A stretch of DNA of 64,000 bases, from assembly GCF_001540865.1 (NCBI RefSeq), contig NC_033642.1:3305365-3369364 (forward strand), written 5' to 3'. Below are positions 35,817 through 47,490 of the stretch, one piece after another. The notes beneath the pieces are model-generated. The model was not told the DNA's origin. It ran no database searches and worked only from the letters and a program-made list of their open reading frames with translations. The translations under genes and the position numbers were made by a program. This DNA comes from Ananas comosus (taxonomy: Eukaryota; Streptophyta; Magnoliopsida; Poales; Bromeliaceae). Every line of letters starts with the position of its first letter. Position 1 is the first letter of the stretch.

Positions 35817-36090
35817 CCTTTCAGGAAAAGACGTTAAATAAAAGAGATTTTTTTTCAAAATAATCTTATAAAATTTTGTAATTAGATAAATAATTCTATG
35901 AAATTTTTTTCAGAAAAAGACGTTAAATAAAAGAGATTTTTTTTTCAAAATAATCCTATAAAATTTTCTAATTAGATAAATAATTCTATGAAATTTTTTT
36001 CAGAAAAAGACGTTAAATAAAAGAGATTTTTTTTTCAAAATAATCCTATAAAATTTTCTAATTAGATAAATAATTCTATGAAATTTTTTT
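35817..36090. repeat. Tandem repeat, about 90-base unit, about three copies
   Basis: Units beginning TTCAG(G/A)AAAAGACG start near 35819, 35908 and 35998, with few differences. Each ends in a T-rich run. It is AT-rich and noncoding. Confidence 0.85.
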
Positions 36091-36703
36091 TTTTTGGCAA
36101 ACTAACCTTTCTTTTACTACGTAGGAGTCACGTTAGAATTTTCTCTTAAAGACGATAAATCATTCACCACCTTCATAAAGACGATGAACGATTTACCGTC
36201 TTTCTAATTTTTCACAAAAGAGGTGAATCATTCATCGTCTTTTGCTAATTCACTATTTCTTTTTATATCCCATATATAAAAATTTCAACAAATCATATAT
36301 AATCTTAACAAGGTAAAATCTTAATAATCTATTGATATAATTCCATATAATATTAACAACCTGAAAATTTTAATAATATATTCATACAATCCTAACTATC
36401 AAATAAAAATTCTAATAATTCACGTATAATCCTAACAATCTCACTTTTTTTTTATATACAATCTTAATGAATTTGGTGAATGATTCACCACCTTTAAAAG
36501 ACATGAGAGAATGCGGTGAACGATGCCAAATATAAATTTAGTAGGATTATTTTACAAATTACAAAATTTTAGAAGCTTATTTTGTAAAAAAATCCAATAA
36601 AAGCTACATATAAGTTTAGAAGAAACAAGCTGAAGGTACATGAAGGTTACATTTCTGCTAATGGTTCATGTTCATTGTGTTGGGTTTGTTGTTAGAAAAG
36701 GAG

Positions 36704-36793
<90 letters not shown>

Positions 36794-38029
36794 TGAGATG
36801 ATGACTTTTGAGAATTAATTTACGCTTTGTTCTGAATTTGCTTCTGTTTCAGTAGCATCGGTTTTCAACAGAAGGTTTAGCAAATATAAATTTTTTTGAA
36901 CTTCTAATTAATTAATTACAGTAGAAAGCACAAATGAGATTGTTTAGCTTTCAAAGTAGGCTTCAATGTAGTTTCTTCTGATTATGCTGCAGAACTAAAA
37001 GAGTAGTGAGAAAGAACTAATTAAGAATTAAAACTCTACTTCGATAGCGTTTCTCTAAACAATATTACAACATACAATAGAAGTAGACAAATTAAAGTTT
37101 GGAGAGAATCTTTGCTGCGTATCTTGGAGAACAACACTGAGAAAAATGATTCAGGCGTAAGCCATGTTTCCAATGAAGGAATGTGTTATGTGTTTCTCCT
37201 GGTCCTCAAGCATGCATGCATGCCCATTTTTACGCAAGCATTGATTCTGGTCATCATTTAATTTATTCCTGCTAATTTTATTGCTTTCTTTTCTTAGCTT
37301 AGTCGTTTCTGTTGGCTTGAACCTTGTACTTTTGTTGCCCTATATCATCATGTAGGTTAATTTATAAGCTTACGGGGCCTATCTAGTTAGAGGTTCTCGC
37401 TACTCGGTATGTATATATATGCTCATTAATTGAGAAATTTTTTCTCTCTTAATATACTAGTTGAGAATTTCTGTTTCAACTTAAAGCTTCAGATGTACCA
37501 AATAAAACAGCTAAAGAAAAAGAAGAAGAACAAATAAAACAAAATGCAAGAGCCAACATAAATTAATTTATCTGATGATGATGATCTAAATTAATTAAGG
37601 TTCAGTATGCACAATATCCGATCAGTGAGAGTACTACTAGTGGAACATATAATTAAGCAAGTGCTCGATCATCATTCTTCCTCCATCTTCTTTCCTACGT
37701 TCATTAATCAGAGGATATCCCTTAAAGCTAGCTTTTCTCATAGCGAACAGTGGAAACCCCAAGAATTAAAAACATAGATTTACACAACAGAGGCGATACA
37801 TATTTATGAAGTCATCCTATTAGCTAGTAACGAAGACGAAAAACTAAAGCGATCAATCACAACACAATTAGAAAAAGAAGGAAAAAAGAAAAAAAAAGAA
37901 AAGAAGAAGAAAACAAGATGGAAATTAAGAAACCGTTATCGAAAATAGTTTCCGATGGATATTGATATGGGTCCTAATTCACCTTGTTACCAGGAGATCG
38001 ACGACAAGTAGCTAGAAGAGAAAAGGAGA
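36091..38029. other. Intergenic DNA downstream of AHL
   Basis: It contains short inverted segments with the words GACGATGAA and CACCGTCTTT near 36170-36245 and 36470-36520, and a long (TA)n at about 36715-36791. No coding sequence is supported. The part just left of the AHL stop codon (about 37600-38029) should hold its 3' UTR, but no polyadenylation site can be fixed. Confidence 0.6.
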
Positions 38030-39085
38030 TCAATACGGGGCGGGACGACCTCCGCCGCCTCCGGAGGCCCATTCGTAGGCTGCTTCGGCCGGCAGTTGGA
38101 TGCTGTTCAGCAGATTTGGCGGCAGGCCCTGGAAGAGCGATGCCGCGTTTGGATCGCCCAGCAGCTGCTGCTGCTGATGCTGCTGCAGCGGCGGTGGCGA
38201 ATGTCCGACCATTTGAGGCGGCGGCGGCGATCCGAGCCCTCCTTGCACTTGCAGCCCTTCGTCGTCCTCCAGCGGCAGCCTCTCGTAGGCGGCGTTCCCG
38301 AACGACGCCGCCATTATCACCACCGGCCCCGACGCCATCAGCGAGCCGACGACGCTGCCCCCCACCACCTGCCCCTGGCCGCCCGCCAGGTACACCGTCA
38401 GCCCCGTGGCTTCGGGCGGCGCGGGCGGCGGCAGGAAGGAGCCGGCCAGGGAGAGGATTTCGAACCGGCCGTGCAGCGTCACTACGGCCCCCGGCGCTGC
38501 CGGCTGGCGCAGGGTGACGTTGGCGACGGCGCCGTTGCCGCTCAGGATGCAGACCCCGCGCTGGCGGCGCCGCGCGAAGGCCGCCACGCTCTCGGCGACG
38601 TCGCACCCGCCGGCAACCTCCATCACGTGCGACCGCAGCGCGTTCGCGCTGTCCCGCGTGATGATGATCGGCGGCTTCGGCTTGTTCTTCGACCCCGTTG
38701 GCCGCCCCCGCGGCCGCCGCGCCATCTCCCCGCCCCCATCCCCACCTCCTCCCCCGCCGGATTGCGACGCTGTCTCGGTGCCGTTCGGAATATCGTTGAA
38801 CCCGTTGTTGTCGTTGTTGTTGTTGTTGCTGTCGTCATCGTCGTCGTCGTCATTATTGTTATTTCTGCGATCGGCGGTGTCGTGGAATCCGCGCTTCCTG
38901 ACGCGGCTGCTGTGCTCGTCTTCGAGCTTCATGGGTTGCTGCATTAAGGGCTGCTGCTGGTGATGGAGGTGGTGGATGGATTGCGGGGCGAGGAGGTGGT
39001 GGAAGTCTCTACTGCTGGTGTGAAAGGGAGGCGGGAGGTGATGATGCCCACGATGAGTGTGCTGAGATGCTGCTAAAGGATCCAT
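38030..39085 (-). CDS. AT-hook motif nuclear-localized (AHL) protein, intronless
   Basis: The 351-residue protein is a nuclear DNA-binding regulator. AHL proteins bind AT-rich DNA through the AT-hook and assemble through the PPC (DUF296) domain to repress growth and development genes. An AT-hook core RPRGRP lies at residues 124-129, followed by [17 protein letters not shown]. The PPC domain spans about 149-262 and contains [16 protein letters not shown] (206-221), which carries the short signature of intronless type-I members. The N-terminus is rich in His and Gln, then Asn/Asp (75-99) and Gly. The C-terminus is Pro/Gln-rich. The start is the first ATG of the frame, with an in-frame TGA at 38030-38032. 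GC content is far above the flanks. It resembles the AHL20/22/24 group, but I do not assign an ortholog. Confidence 0.93.
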   Translation of the reverse strand: MDPLAASQHTHRGHHHLPPPFHTSSRDFHHLLAPQSIHHLHHQQQPLMQQPMKLEDEHSSRVRKRGFHDTADRRNNNNDDDDDDDSNNNNNDNNGFNDIPNGTETASQSGGGGGGDGGGEMARRPRGRPTGSKNKPKPPIIITRDSANALRSHVMEVAGGCDVAESVAAFARRRQRGVCILSGNGAVANVTLRQPAAPGAVVTLHGRFEILSLAGSFLPPPAPPEATGLTVYLAGGQGQVVGGSVVGSLMASGPVVIMAASFGNAAYERLPLEDDEGLQVQGGLGSPPPPQMVGHSPPPLQQHQQQQLLGDPNAASLFQGLPPNLLNSIQLPAEAAYEWASGGGGGRPAPY

Positions 39086-39102
39086 CTCGCATATATATCT
39101 AT

Positions 39103-39138
<36 letters not shown>

Positions 39139-39145
39139 ATTAAAT
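39086..39145 (-). promoter_or_regulatory. (CT)n/(GA)n tract just upstream of AHL start
   Basis: About 19 CT units at 39102-39138 lie 17-53 bases before the ATG and read as GA repeats on the coding strand. Such tracts are common in plant 5' UTRs and core promoters and can bind BPC/GAGA factors. A role here is inferred. Confidence 0.55.
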
Positions 39146-40806
39146 TACAGCAGCATATGATCTTCCTCCAGCTATATATAAATTAAACAACAGGAAGGAA
39201 TATATGTATATATATAGAAACTGTGCAAATTTAGGAAGTAATGGAAACTAGCTAGTAATCAAAGAAGCAGCTAGCTTGCAAATGAAGATTGATGTTGGAA
39301 GCGCGCGGAGTAATCGAACTTCTTTCTTATAAGCCCAGCAAGAACGAAGTCGGTCCAGGGAAGGTAAAGTCGCACTCTCCTCTATGAGTTCTTTCTCTTT
39401 CGTTAGCCTTTTCGAGCATCGTTCCCGAATTCGCAGTCGAATCTCGCCGCCCATCTCATTTTTGCTCTTATAATTGTTGTGTGGGTTGTGTTTAGGATTG
39501 TCGTTTGGATCTTTTGCGGGAGAGGGGGGGAGTGGGGGGAAGGAGCTAGGTAGGTGCGTTTTAGGACAAGGTTAGGGTTATGGATTGGTCAATGGAAGAG
39601 GGGGAGGGGGCAAGGGGGAAGAGGGCAAATGAGCTGAATAATGGATTTTGGTTGGGTTTTTGATGATGGCAAGACAGCGTGCATATGCGGTGGTGAGTGG
39701 GGCCTACCAACCAACCCTCTAACCTCAACCCCAACCCCTCCCCTCTCCTTCTCCTCCTCGCTTTTGTCCTTTTCTTCTCCTCGGCCCCCGGACAATACCC
39801 ACCCCCCACGTTCTCACTTTTCTCTCTCTTTCTCAACCGAAATTCTTGCATACGCCTTGTCCACCCTGCTCCGTATTCCGAAACTCCGTCGCTCATCAGA
39901 GTTTCTACCTGATGATTCAAAATATAGGAGCAATTGCTTATATATTTTTGAAAAATTTTCAATTTTCTAATTTATTCTTCTTAAAGGTTAATATTAAAAA
40001 TACTATTTTTACGTTTCAATCTATTTTAAATATATTTCTAGAGTTAAAATCTGTTAATGAACTCTATTATCTCTATAAAATTACTATTTTGTCATTTCAA
40101 ATATACCCTTCTATCAATACCGATTTTTCTTATTTGCCCTTAAGTTAGGGATACAAAAAGTATTTTACTTTTTGGTCATTTCAAATATACCTTTTTACCA
40201 TCACTAATATTTTTTATTTGCCCTTAAGTTAAAGGCAAAAGTGACATTTTAATTTTTTTTTTTAACTGTGGTAAATATTTAACTTACGTTTAACCCAAAT
40301 TAACTTAACGGATGATAACTGTAGGAGTATTTTGGAATAACGGATAAACATATGAGAGGTTTATTGGAAAGAAAAAAATAGAAATAAATAAAATATTATC
40401 GAAATTTTGTGGGACACATAGGCAATCATTTCTAAAATTATATTATTATATTTCTATAGTATTCAAAGAAAAGCAATAATAATAATAATAATAATACCAG
40501 GCTTTATAAATTTTGATCATCTATTTTTTTTTTTATAAATTTAGTAATACTATTTATATTTTATTGTAAATTTGCCATTTAGAGCATACGGAATTTTTCT
40601 CAAAATAATAATAATAATAATAATATCTTTTCTACTGTGTTTATTACTTTGGAGACCATTTGATCAGTCGTTATATTTTCAAAATTGATATGCATAAAAT
40701 TTTTGGATGTTAACACACTAATCATTAAACTTTCATGGCTACAGTGCATAAGATCCACAAATATATTATATGCAATAATTTTCAATGAGATGATAACAAC
40801 GACTAN
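39146..40806. other. Upstream region of AHL and intergenic DNA
   Basis: It probably holds the AHL promoter. CT-rich stretches occur at 39700-39840, with AAT repeats at 40486-40498 and 40604-40625. The frame at 39248-39454 (-) and others in the stretch show no family features. No other gene is seen. Confidence 0.55.
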
Positions 40807-41220
40807 GATATCATTTACCTAGTGATCGAAAGGATTCAAAATCCATAATTTTTAATGGTTGATATCTGCCGTTTTCAAGTTTAACGGTGTAGAAGTATTC
40901 AAATCAGATGAAATTTTGATAGAAAATTCTTTATACTATCTACAACAAGATCTATATTTCTGATCGAAAATTTTAGTGTTATATCACCACTTTTTATAGG
41001 ATTTTTATTTTCAGCCGTTAAAAATTATTGATTTTAAATCTTTTTGATTGCTAGGTAAATGATATCGAAAAATCGCAAAAATTATTTTCTAGAAACTTTA
41101 AATACGCTAGATAAAGCCTAACGGAGCCGATCGTCGATTTGAAAACTCCATCATCGAAAACGGCTCAGGAGCACGGAGGCCTTCGTGCTCCTGAGAGCAC
41201 AACAGCCCTGCTCTATATAT
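40807..41220. mobile_element. MITE-like inverted-repeat element
   Basis: About 52 bases at 40807-40859 beginning GATATCATTTACCTAG recur inverted at about 41013-41066, where the copy ends CTAGGTAAATGATATC. A tail of about 150 bases ends in the hairpin CTCAGGAGCACG / CGTGCTCCTGAG (about 41164-41195). The N at 40806 sits exactly at the left arm, so the left tail may have been lost in assembly. A related copy lies at about 63050-63330. Confidence 0.7.
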
Positions 41221-41321
41221 ATATGTATGAATCAATAAAAATATTTTCATATTCTACATGTTAGTGCAGTATTTAAAAAGATCTTAATAGATAAATAGTT
41301 TGAAATAGCACTTTTAAAATA

Positions 41322-41711
41322 GGAAAAACTTCAAAACCATTCATGTGATTTCGCACTTTTTTATTTTAGTACTCTGTGGTTTAAAGTGTATCAAATTAGC
41401 ACCCTGTGGTTTCGCACTTTTTCACTTTAGTATCCTATGGTTTAAAATGTATCAAGTTAGTACTCTGTGATTTTATTTTTGTATCAAGTTAGTATTCTGT
41501 GGTTTTATTTTTTTCTCAATGAAATATTAAACCACGGGGCACTAAAGTGAGAAAGTGCGAAACCACAGAGTAGTAACTTGATAGATTTTAAACCATAAGG
41601 TACTAAAGTGAGAAAGTGCGAAACCACATAATAGTAATTTGATACACTTTAAACTATAGAATACTAAAGTGAGAAAGAGTAAAACCACATGAGAATATTT
41701 TAAGTTTTCTT
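41322..41711. mobile_element. Foldback Mutator-like MITE with 9-base target duplication
   Basis: Two arms of about 170 bases carry tandem words (TTTCGCACTTTTT, and GTGCGAAACCAC on the other side) and are reverse complements around a centre near 41500. TTTAAAATA flanks it at 41313-41321 and 41712-41720. A 9-base duplication and long arms fit nonautonomous Mutator-like elements. The ends GGAAAAACTT and AAGTTTTCTT match imperfectly. Confidence 0.75.
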
Positions 41712-41849
41712 TTTAAAATATGCATTGCATAAATTAATTTAATTATTTTTATATTATAAATATTGATATGTATTGTGGGGGGTCTGAAAGTAATAGGATT
41801 ATTACTTCCAAAAAGAAAAAAAAGAAAAAAAATGCTGCCGCATCAGCTC

Positions 41850-42550
41850 AGCTGGCTGTAGCTTTCATCCCTTCGCTCTCACGGTTCTTCTCTCTCTCTG
41901 CCTTTCCTTCCGTCCAGACTTTGCGGCCTCCTTTTCCGTGTCCTTGACTTCGCCAGCCATCGGTTCTTCCCGCGCGCTACAGGCCCATCAGTTTGCTTAA
42001 ACGTCGCTTTACTGGCGCCCGTTCGAAACCTCCCCTCCCTTTTCCCACTTATTACGACGCTGCCACCAGCCGGTCAACGGCGTAGTGGCGCCGGGAGATG
42101 AGAGGGCGGGGGGTGGGGTGGGCAACACGACGGTCCGAGTCGTTGTCGTCGAATGGCATTTTCGAAATTAAGTCCGGGAGAGAGGGGCTGTTTGCGCAGC
42201 AGAAGGGGCCGAGCGAGGGGGTGGCATGTGGGTCTGGGTCAGGCGTTGTCGCCACGGGGGAAGGTGAGGAGGGGTGGGGGGCTCGAATCTCGGGGGCGGT
42301 CATGAATGAATATGGAAATTCAGGTGGGGCCCACAAGGGCTGAGCAACGTGTGACAGGTGGCGATGAATGAGCCGTGGGATGAGATCGAACTCGGAGTGC
42401 CGGGGGTGAAGAAGAACCGACGTGACGTCTCGATCGCAGCCGTCCGACAGCTCAGAGGCCCACCTCACCCCCTCAGCTGGGGTCTCGGGTTTTGGAACGT
42501 CTCTAACTACTACAAACGCATCGCACGCACGCTCCTTCACTCGCGCTAAT
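41850..42550. other. GC-rich island with promoter-like words
   Basis: GC content rises sharply against AT-rich flanks. It contains GGTGGGGCCCAC (about 42322-42333, TCP/site-II type) and GACGTGACGTC-like words near 42418-42430. No coding sequence follows on either side that would explain it. It may be a relic promoter, the 5' end of an unannotated transcript, or part of a transposon. Confidence 0.45.
42052..42540 (-). other. 162-codon open frame, unrecognised
   Basis: The frame starts with ATG and stays open through the GC-rich island. Composition is rich in Pro, Ser, Arg and Asp, with no domain, signal peptide or membrane segment that I recognise. GC-rich DNA yields long chance frames, and an overlapping frame exists on the other strand. 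I consider it a weak gene candidate. Confidence 0.2.
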
Positions 42551-43496
42551 TACTGACACACAAGGTTAAAAATGCAGGTAAAATCTATAGTCGGCGAACC
42601 CCTTCACTATACGCCATGCCACTATGTACTGTCTATACTTTTGTAATTCATATCATTTTTTCATTTATTTTAAAAATAAAATTATTTTACTGCTCAACTC
42701 TAATGATTTAAAAATTAATTTAGGGAGAATCAATTGATTTGATCGGTTCCACGGTAAGCAAGTTTATAAAATAATTTGGTTCAACCTTTTGAATCGAATT
42801 AGTCAAAAATTATTTTAACTGTTCGATCCCATGGTTAATTTAACTATCGAATCAGTGAACCGGTCCGGCTTTAATCAAAGTTGTCAAGCTTTATTGATCT
42901 AATCATATTAAAATCCAACTACTTAAAATTTTATTGTCTATTAACACAGTTTAGTCCTATAAAAAGTGAAATTGGAAAAAATTATATCTACTTAGTTTGG
43001 TCTAAAAATAGTACTTTATCCTTAAATATGACAATAGAATAAGTGAAATTTGAAAAAAATTATATCTACTTAGTTTGGTCTAAAAATAGTATTTTATCCT
43101 AAAATATGGCACTAGAATAATAATATATGTACATTTTTCTATATAATAAAATTAAAAATAATAATTAATTATTTATGATGTCACTCGTTCAATCACCGGT
43201 TGACTCACTCGTTGAACCAGTGACCATATGACACAGCAACATTTTCATATCGCTATTCAATACGAATTTTTAAAACATTGGTCACACTAAATTAACGGGC
43301 GAAAACTCCATTCCTACGATGGGTAGGATGCATGATTTAGGACTCTTTTTGTATTTAGTCTACTCAGAAAATTTTACTTTGTAAATGATTCTATTAAAAT
43401 TATAAATATAAAAAATAACCCTATATTGTACATGTAGATGCATGCCATAAGAAAAAAAATAAATAAATTTCCACTGATTCATTCACCATCTATAAA
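42551..43496. other. Intergenic DNA
   Basis: No gene or clear element is seen. A segment with AAATTATATCTACTTAGTTT occurs twice (about 42980 and 43060), a local tandem duplication of about 80 bases. Confidence 0.6.
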
Positions 43497-44108
43497 TCTA
43501 TATAAAGCCACAATACTTTTTACCACGTGGCATGTTACGTACCTTTCACTCTCATAACTCAACTTTAAATCAAACCAGCTTCACTTCTTTTCAACGCCCA
43601 ATTCTTTACATTCCCACTTCTCTAATTACATGTAAGGTGCAATATTTAATTATATGCACCATATTAATATTCTATCAATAAGCGGGCTTTATAACTTTAA
43701 TCCACTCTCCTTCTCCATTAATCTCCCATCCCTTCTCTTCTGTAACTCTTTTGCATATACTATAAACTTTTTTTTTGCCACGTGACATGTTACCCTTCAT
43801 TCTCATAGCCCAACTTTAAATCAAACCACTTTCTCCTCTTCTCAACGTCCAGCCCTTCACCTCCCCATTCCTCTAATTACATGGAAGGTGCAACATTTAA
43901 TTACATGCACTATATTAATATTCTATCAATGAGTGGGTTCTAACTATAATTTTATTTTTTTAACAGTTGAATTTAGACATGCAAATTGGCTGTGTTTAAC
44001 ATGGTATAGCTTCCTATATATCAATAAGCTGTAAATATAAATTTTATTAAAATTTTTAAATTTTGTTTCTATTATCTAGCCGCTGCATCGCGCGGGTTTC
44101 TACACTAG
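43497..44108. mobile_element. Small nonautonomous Helitron-like element
   Basis: The 3' end reads CGCGCGGGTTTCTACACTAG followed by T. A GC-rich stem (CCGC...GCGG) precedes the terminal CTAG, the usual Helitron 3' signature. The 5' end could be TC at 43497 after A, or TC at 43489, giving insertion between A and T. Inside, a segment of about 170 bases is tandemly duplicated (about 43519-43700 and 43777-43945). No Rep/helicase gene is present. Confidence 0.65.
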
Positions 44109-44312
44109 TCTTTATAATATGGTGATTTATTTAACATGTTTAATGAAATAACATAATGTATTTTTAATAAAAGAACATAAGTCTTTTACTTTTTATTTAC
44201 TATTCTAAACACAGTGAATGGATCACCATATTCACTTCTCCCTTATCCTGCATTGTGCCTATGTGTATAAATATACGTAAAAAAAAGTTTCATGATTTAC
44301 ACCCTAAAAGCG

Positions 44313-45834
44313 CACTACAAGAAAAATCATATTTCTTGGCCGTCAAAATTGCCAGCAAAAGTAGCCAAAAGTGCCACTAAAGATCAATCTTGGCATTTTC
44401 TAAATCGCCAGTAATGCAACTGTCGACAAAAGTAAATTGCCAGCAAAGCAATATTTACTGGCAATTTGAAGTGCTGATAAATAGTAATTACTGGCAATTT
44501 GAAGTGCTAAAAATACTATTTATCTTGGCAATTTAAATGCCATCAAATGAGAAACTAGTGGCTTTTTCAATAACCAGCAAATAATTATTTCATGGCAATC
44601 CAAATTACCATCAAAACCATTATTTGGCAACAGCTAAAATCACCAACAAAAATATTATTTCAAACAATCTAAAGTGTCAGCAAATAGTATTTTCATCTAG
44701 CTAGTTCAGAAAATCACAAAAAGAATTTATTTTTTTAATTATTCACCAATAAATGTCACAATTTTCTCTTTAGCATCAAAGAGTCATTCAATACTAGAAG
44801 TTCATCAATTTTATATACTAAAGTAAGCAGGTCAATAAAGCAAGCAGTTCAATATGTTCAGTAAATTTCATTGATATGAAAAGTTTTACATTATAATCTA
44901 TAGGCCACAGGTACTTTGAAAATAAGTTTAAGCCAAGACTCGACTTAAACTATTAACAATTGAGCCATACAATCAAAAAGACTTCAACAAAAATTTCATA
45001 TAACCTGTTCGAAACTCAAAAGGTCTGAAACAACATATACAATATCTATAAGCCACTCAAAACAACAAAAAAGGTTTGCATAACATGCCAATCAATTGGC
45101 TTCAAAGCGGCTATCTCCAAAACATTCTGAAGATCACATAGCTTCTTCATCTTCCATCTTCTTTAACCTATCACAATAGAAAAAAGATAGTATTCAATTA
45201 TCTAGTTCATATTTTGTATAAAAAGAATAGTTGATTAATATGTATAAACATGAAACTTACAAGAAAAGAAGGCCAAGCAATTGATTTTCTAGCAGCATCA
45301 CCGATTGTCTTCAAATTTTGGAAATTACGAATCAGGCTCTCATTGGGTATTATAGCAACCTCAACATAGACCTCCCAATACTGTTGGCCTAGTCGTTCTC
45401 CTCCAACTATAGTAGATGGGTCTCTACTAAATAGAATTCCTCGTGCGACAGGACGATGAGGTTTTCCAAGAGACATTAATGTCACTTCTTTTCCACCCTA
45501 TATACTATGTTCAAGCATTATAAATAACATTTTATGACAAATATGTAATTAGTTAAACATAGTTGAAATGCTGTAAAAAGATTCAAAATTATAACTTACT
45601 TCATCTCGAGACATTTCTTGTTGCGATCTCATTTTCTTGTAATGTATCTATAATATTGAGAGAATTTATTCAAAATTAAGCATTAGAATACATATTTATC
45701 ACAAATTAAATCATCAAAAATGAATTTGGAGAGTGACTACATAATTTGCTATGAAATAATCTAAAAACAAACCCTATGAGTCGGAATTGCATGAATGGAT
45801 GACGACGACGAAGACCATTCCTCTCTTTCAAGTC
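44313..45834 (-). mobile_element. CACTA (En/Spm) element, truncated
   Basis: The left end CACTACAAGAAAAATCA is a canonical CACTA terminus. Subterminal repeats of TGGCAATTTGAAGTGC type, in both orientations, fill 44340-44700. A transposase-region exon fragment follows on the - strand. No matching right end (TTTTCTTGTAGTG) was found before gypsy LTR sequence begins near 45835, so the promoter-proximal part is lost. Confidence 0.8.
45207..45485 (-). pseudogene. CACTA transposase C-terminal fragment
   Basis: The fragment has PVARGILFSRDPSTIVGGERLG, ending in KSIAWPSFLVS before a GTAAGT donor near 45260. This resembles the C-terminal part of plant En/Spm-type transposase proteins. A further exon-like piece (RSQQEMSRDE) lies near 45600-45630. 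Only the end of the gene is present. Confidence 0.7.
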
Positions 45835-47110
45835 TGTTGACGAGAGACCGGTTCCGAACGTTGGTTTTTCGAGTTCGACACGAGAGACCGGTCCCATACA
45901 GGGAGAGACCGGTCCCTCAGCGCATGAGCAGCCCAGACCGGACAGTGCACAGAGTGGATTTTTGAGGGGCCTAAGTGGATTTTGTTACCTTAGAGGCTAT
46001 AGGCAGCCTCTCTTCCCCCTCTCACTCTCATTTTCTCTCCCACACACTCTCCTTACACTTCTAGAAAGAGAAAGGGGAAGGAGGAGAAGGAGAAGGAGAG
46101 GAGAGGAGCTTGCTTTGAGGCCTTGGAGCACCATCTTCTTCCTCATTTCTCACCTTTGGAGGCTTGGAGCTTACTTTTGGAGCTTTGTGGTGGATCAATC
46201 TTCAACCCTAGAAGATTTTGAGCTTGGATTGGAGCATTCTAGAGGTAAGTGGCAAGATTCATTCCTCTAGATCTTAGTTTTGGGACTTTTTGCTTGTTTA
46301 AACCCTAGATTTTGGATTTTAGGGTTAGATTTGGGGATTCTTGATATGAGGCTTCTTGATCTCATTGGAATGGTTTGGAACCTTTATATAGGTTAGATTG
46401 GAAGACCTCTACCTCCCATTTGAAGATTACGAGAGGGTTTTTCACTTGAGGTGAGTTTTTCCCAACCCTAGCTTAAGATGGTTAATGATCAACCTTGTGG
46501 TTGTTCGTTACGTTTGTTTGACCCTTGTTCCTACATCTCTAGGTTGCTAGGAGGCTAGTTGACACCTTCGTCGGAGCTTACGAAGGATCGCGAGTGTTTT
46601 GGTGGGTTTGACTTCATGAAAATGGGGCTAAATGGCCCCTATGCTTTCTAAACTCTTCGTAAAGTATTTTTAAATGCATTTTTATGCTAATTAGAATTTA
46701 TGTGAATTTTAGAACACCTAAAATGCATGCCTTATGTGTAAGTTAAATTTTCACTCTGTATAGTAGGGTAATCAGGGTTATTTTCATGCATGTGAGGAGT
46801 GTTCATGTGGACGAATGGGATTCTCGTCTAGTATGCTAATTTAGCTCATATCCGTGTATTGGAAACATTATACTATGTTTGGACTTAGTAGTATAAAGTG
46901 TCATCAAGAGGCACTTGAAATTAGTAAACTATGAAACTGCAACATAGAAACATAATGTTAGGCCATTGTACATCTGCTATATATTCCATGTTAGAGACAT
47001 GATGACATAGAGATAGGCCTTTGGGACATTCGATACATTCCATGTTATTTGACGTGAGGACTTGGTACTTGTGACTGGACGTATGACTACTTGCCATTGT
47101 GCTCATTCGC
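45835..47110 (+). mobile_element. Gypsy LTR fragment G
   Basis: The + oriented LTR body carries three GAGACCGGT palindromes (45844-45925), the CT- then GA-rich stretch (46010-46100) and the usual downstream body. The true left tip is missing, since it abuts CACTA sequence. It ends at the N at 47111, where sequence on the other strand begins. Confidence 0.75.
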
Positions 47111-47111
47111 N

Positions 47112-47490
47112 CACCGGTATCAAATAAAGCACGAACTCTAATGCCATCAAGTAAAATGATACCTGCAACCACATCCTCGGCTGCTGTCGCCTCCTCGGTC
47201 TGAGCGGCATATATACGCCCACTCGGGGCCTGTCGAGATCCCTCGCCCTGGTGCTGGACGGGTGGCCGCCCCGGCTGGTATTGTGTCGATGGAGTCCCCT
47301 GGCTGGCGGCTGGTAGAGCCGGTGCCGATGTAGTCAACGATGCCGGTGAAGATCCCCTCGGGCACTCGGTCCGAAAGTGGCCCTCCTGGCCACACTGGAA
47401 ATACCTCCCTCCCCGCTGCGGGCACTGCGGTGGAATGTGTGGACCACCACAGATCACGCAGTGGGGAGGTCGGCATCGGTCAAGTGCCCC
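47112..47490 (-). pseudogene. Gypsy gag tail and protease start H
   Basis: Knuckles CVICGGPH and CGQEGHFRTEC are followed by a Ser/Gln-rich linker and the protease start VVAGIILLDGIRVRALFDTG, cut by N at 47111. The upstream side joins an LTR body at about 47490, just before the first Cys motif, without the capsid domain. Confidence 0.8.

Noticed and set aside
37974..38606. 210-codon Arg/Ala-rich frame overlapping AHL on the same strand
   Set aside because: It is an out-of-frame shadow of the GC-rich AHL gene. The AHL frame has the AT-hook and PPC domain.
39248..39454. 68-codon frame and a sequence texture like organelle DNA near 39300-39470
   Set aside because: No recognised gene or clear organelle match could be established by eye. 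It is left as AHL upstream DNA.
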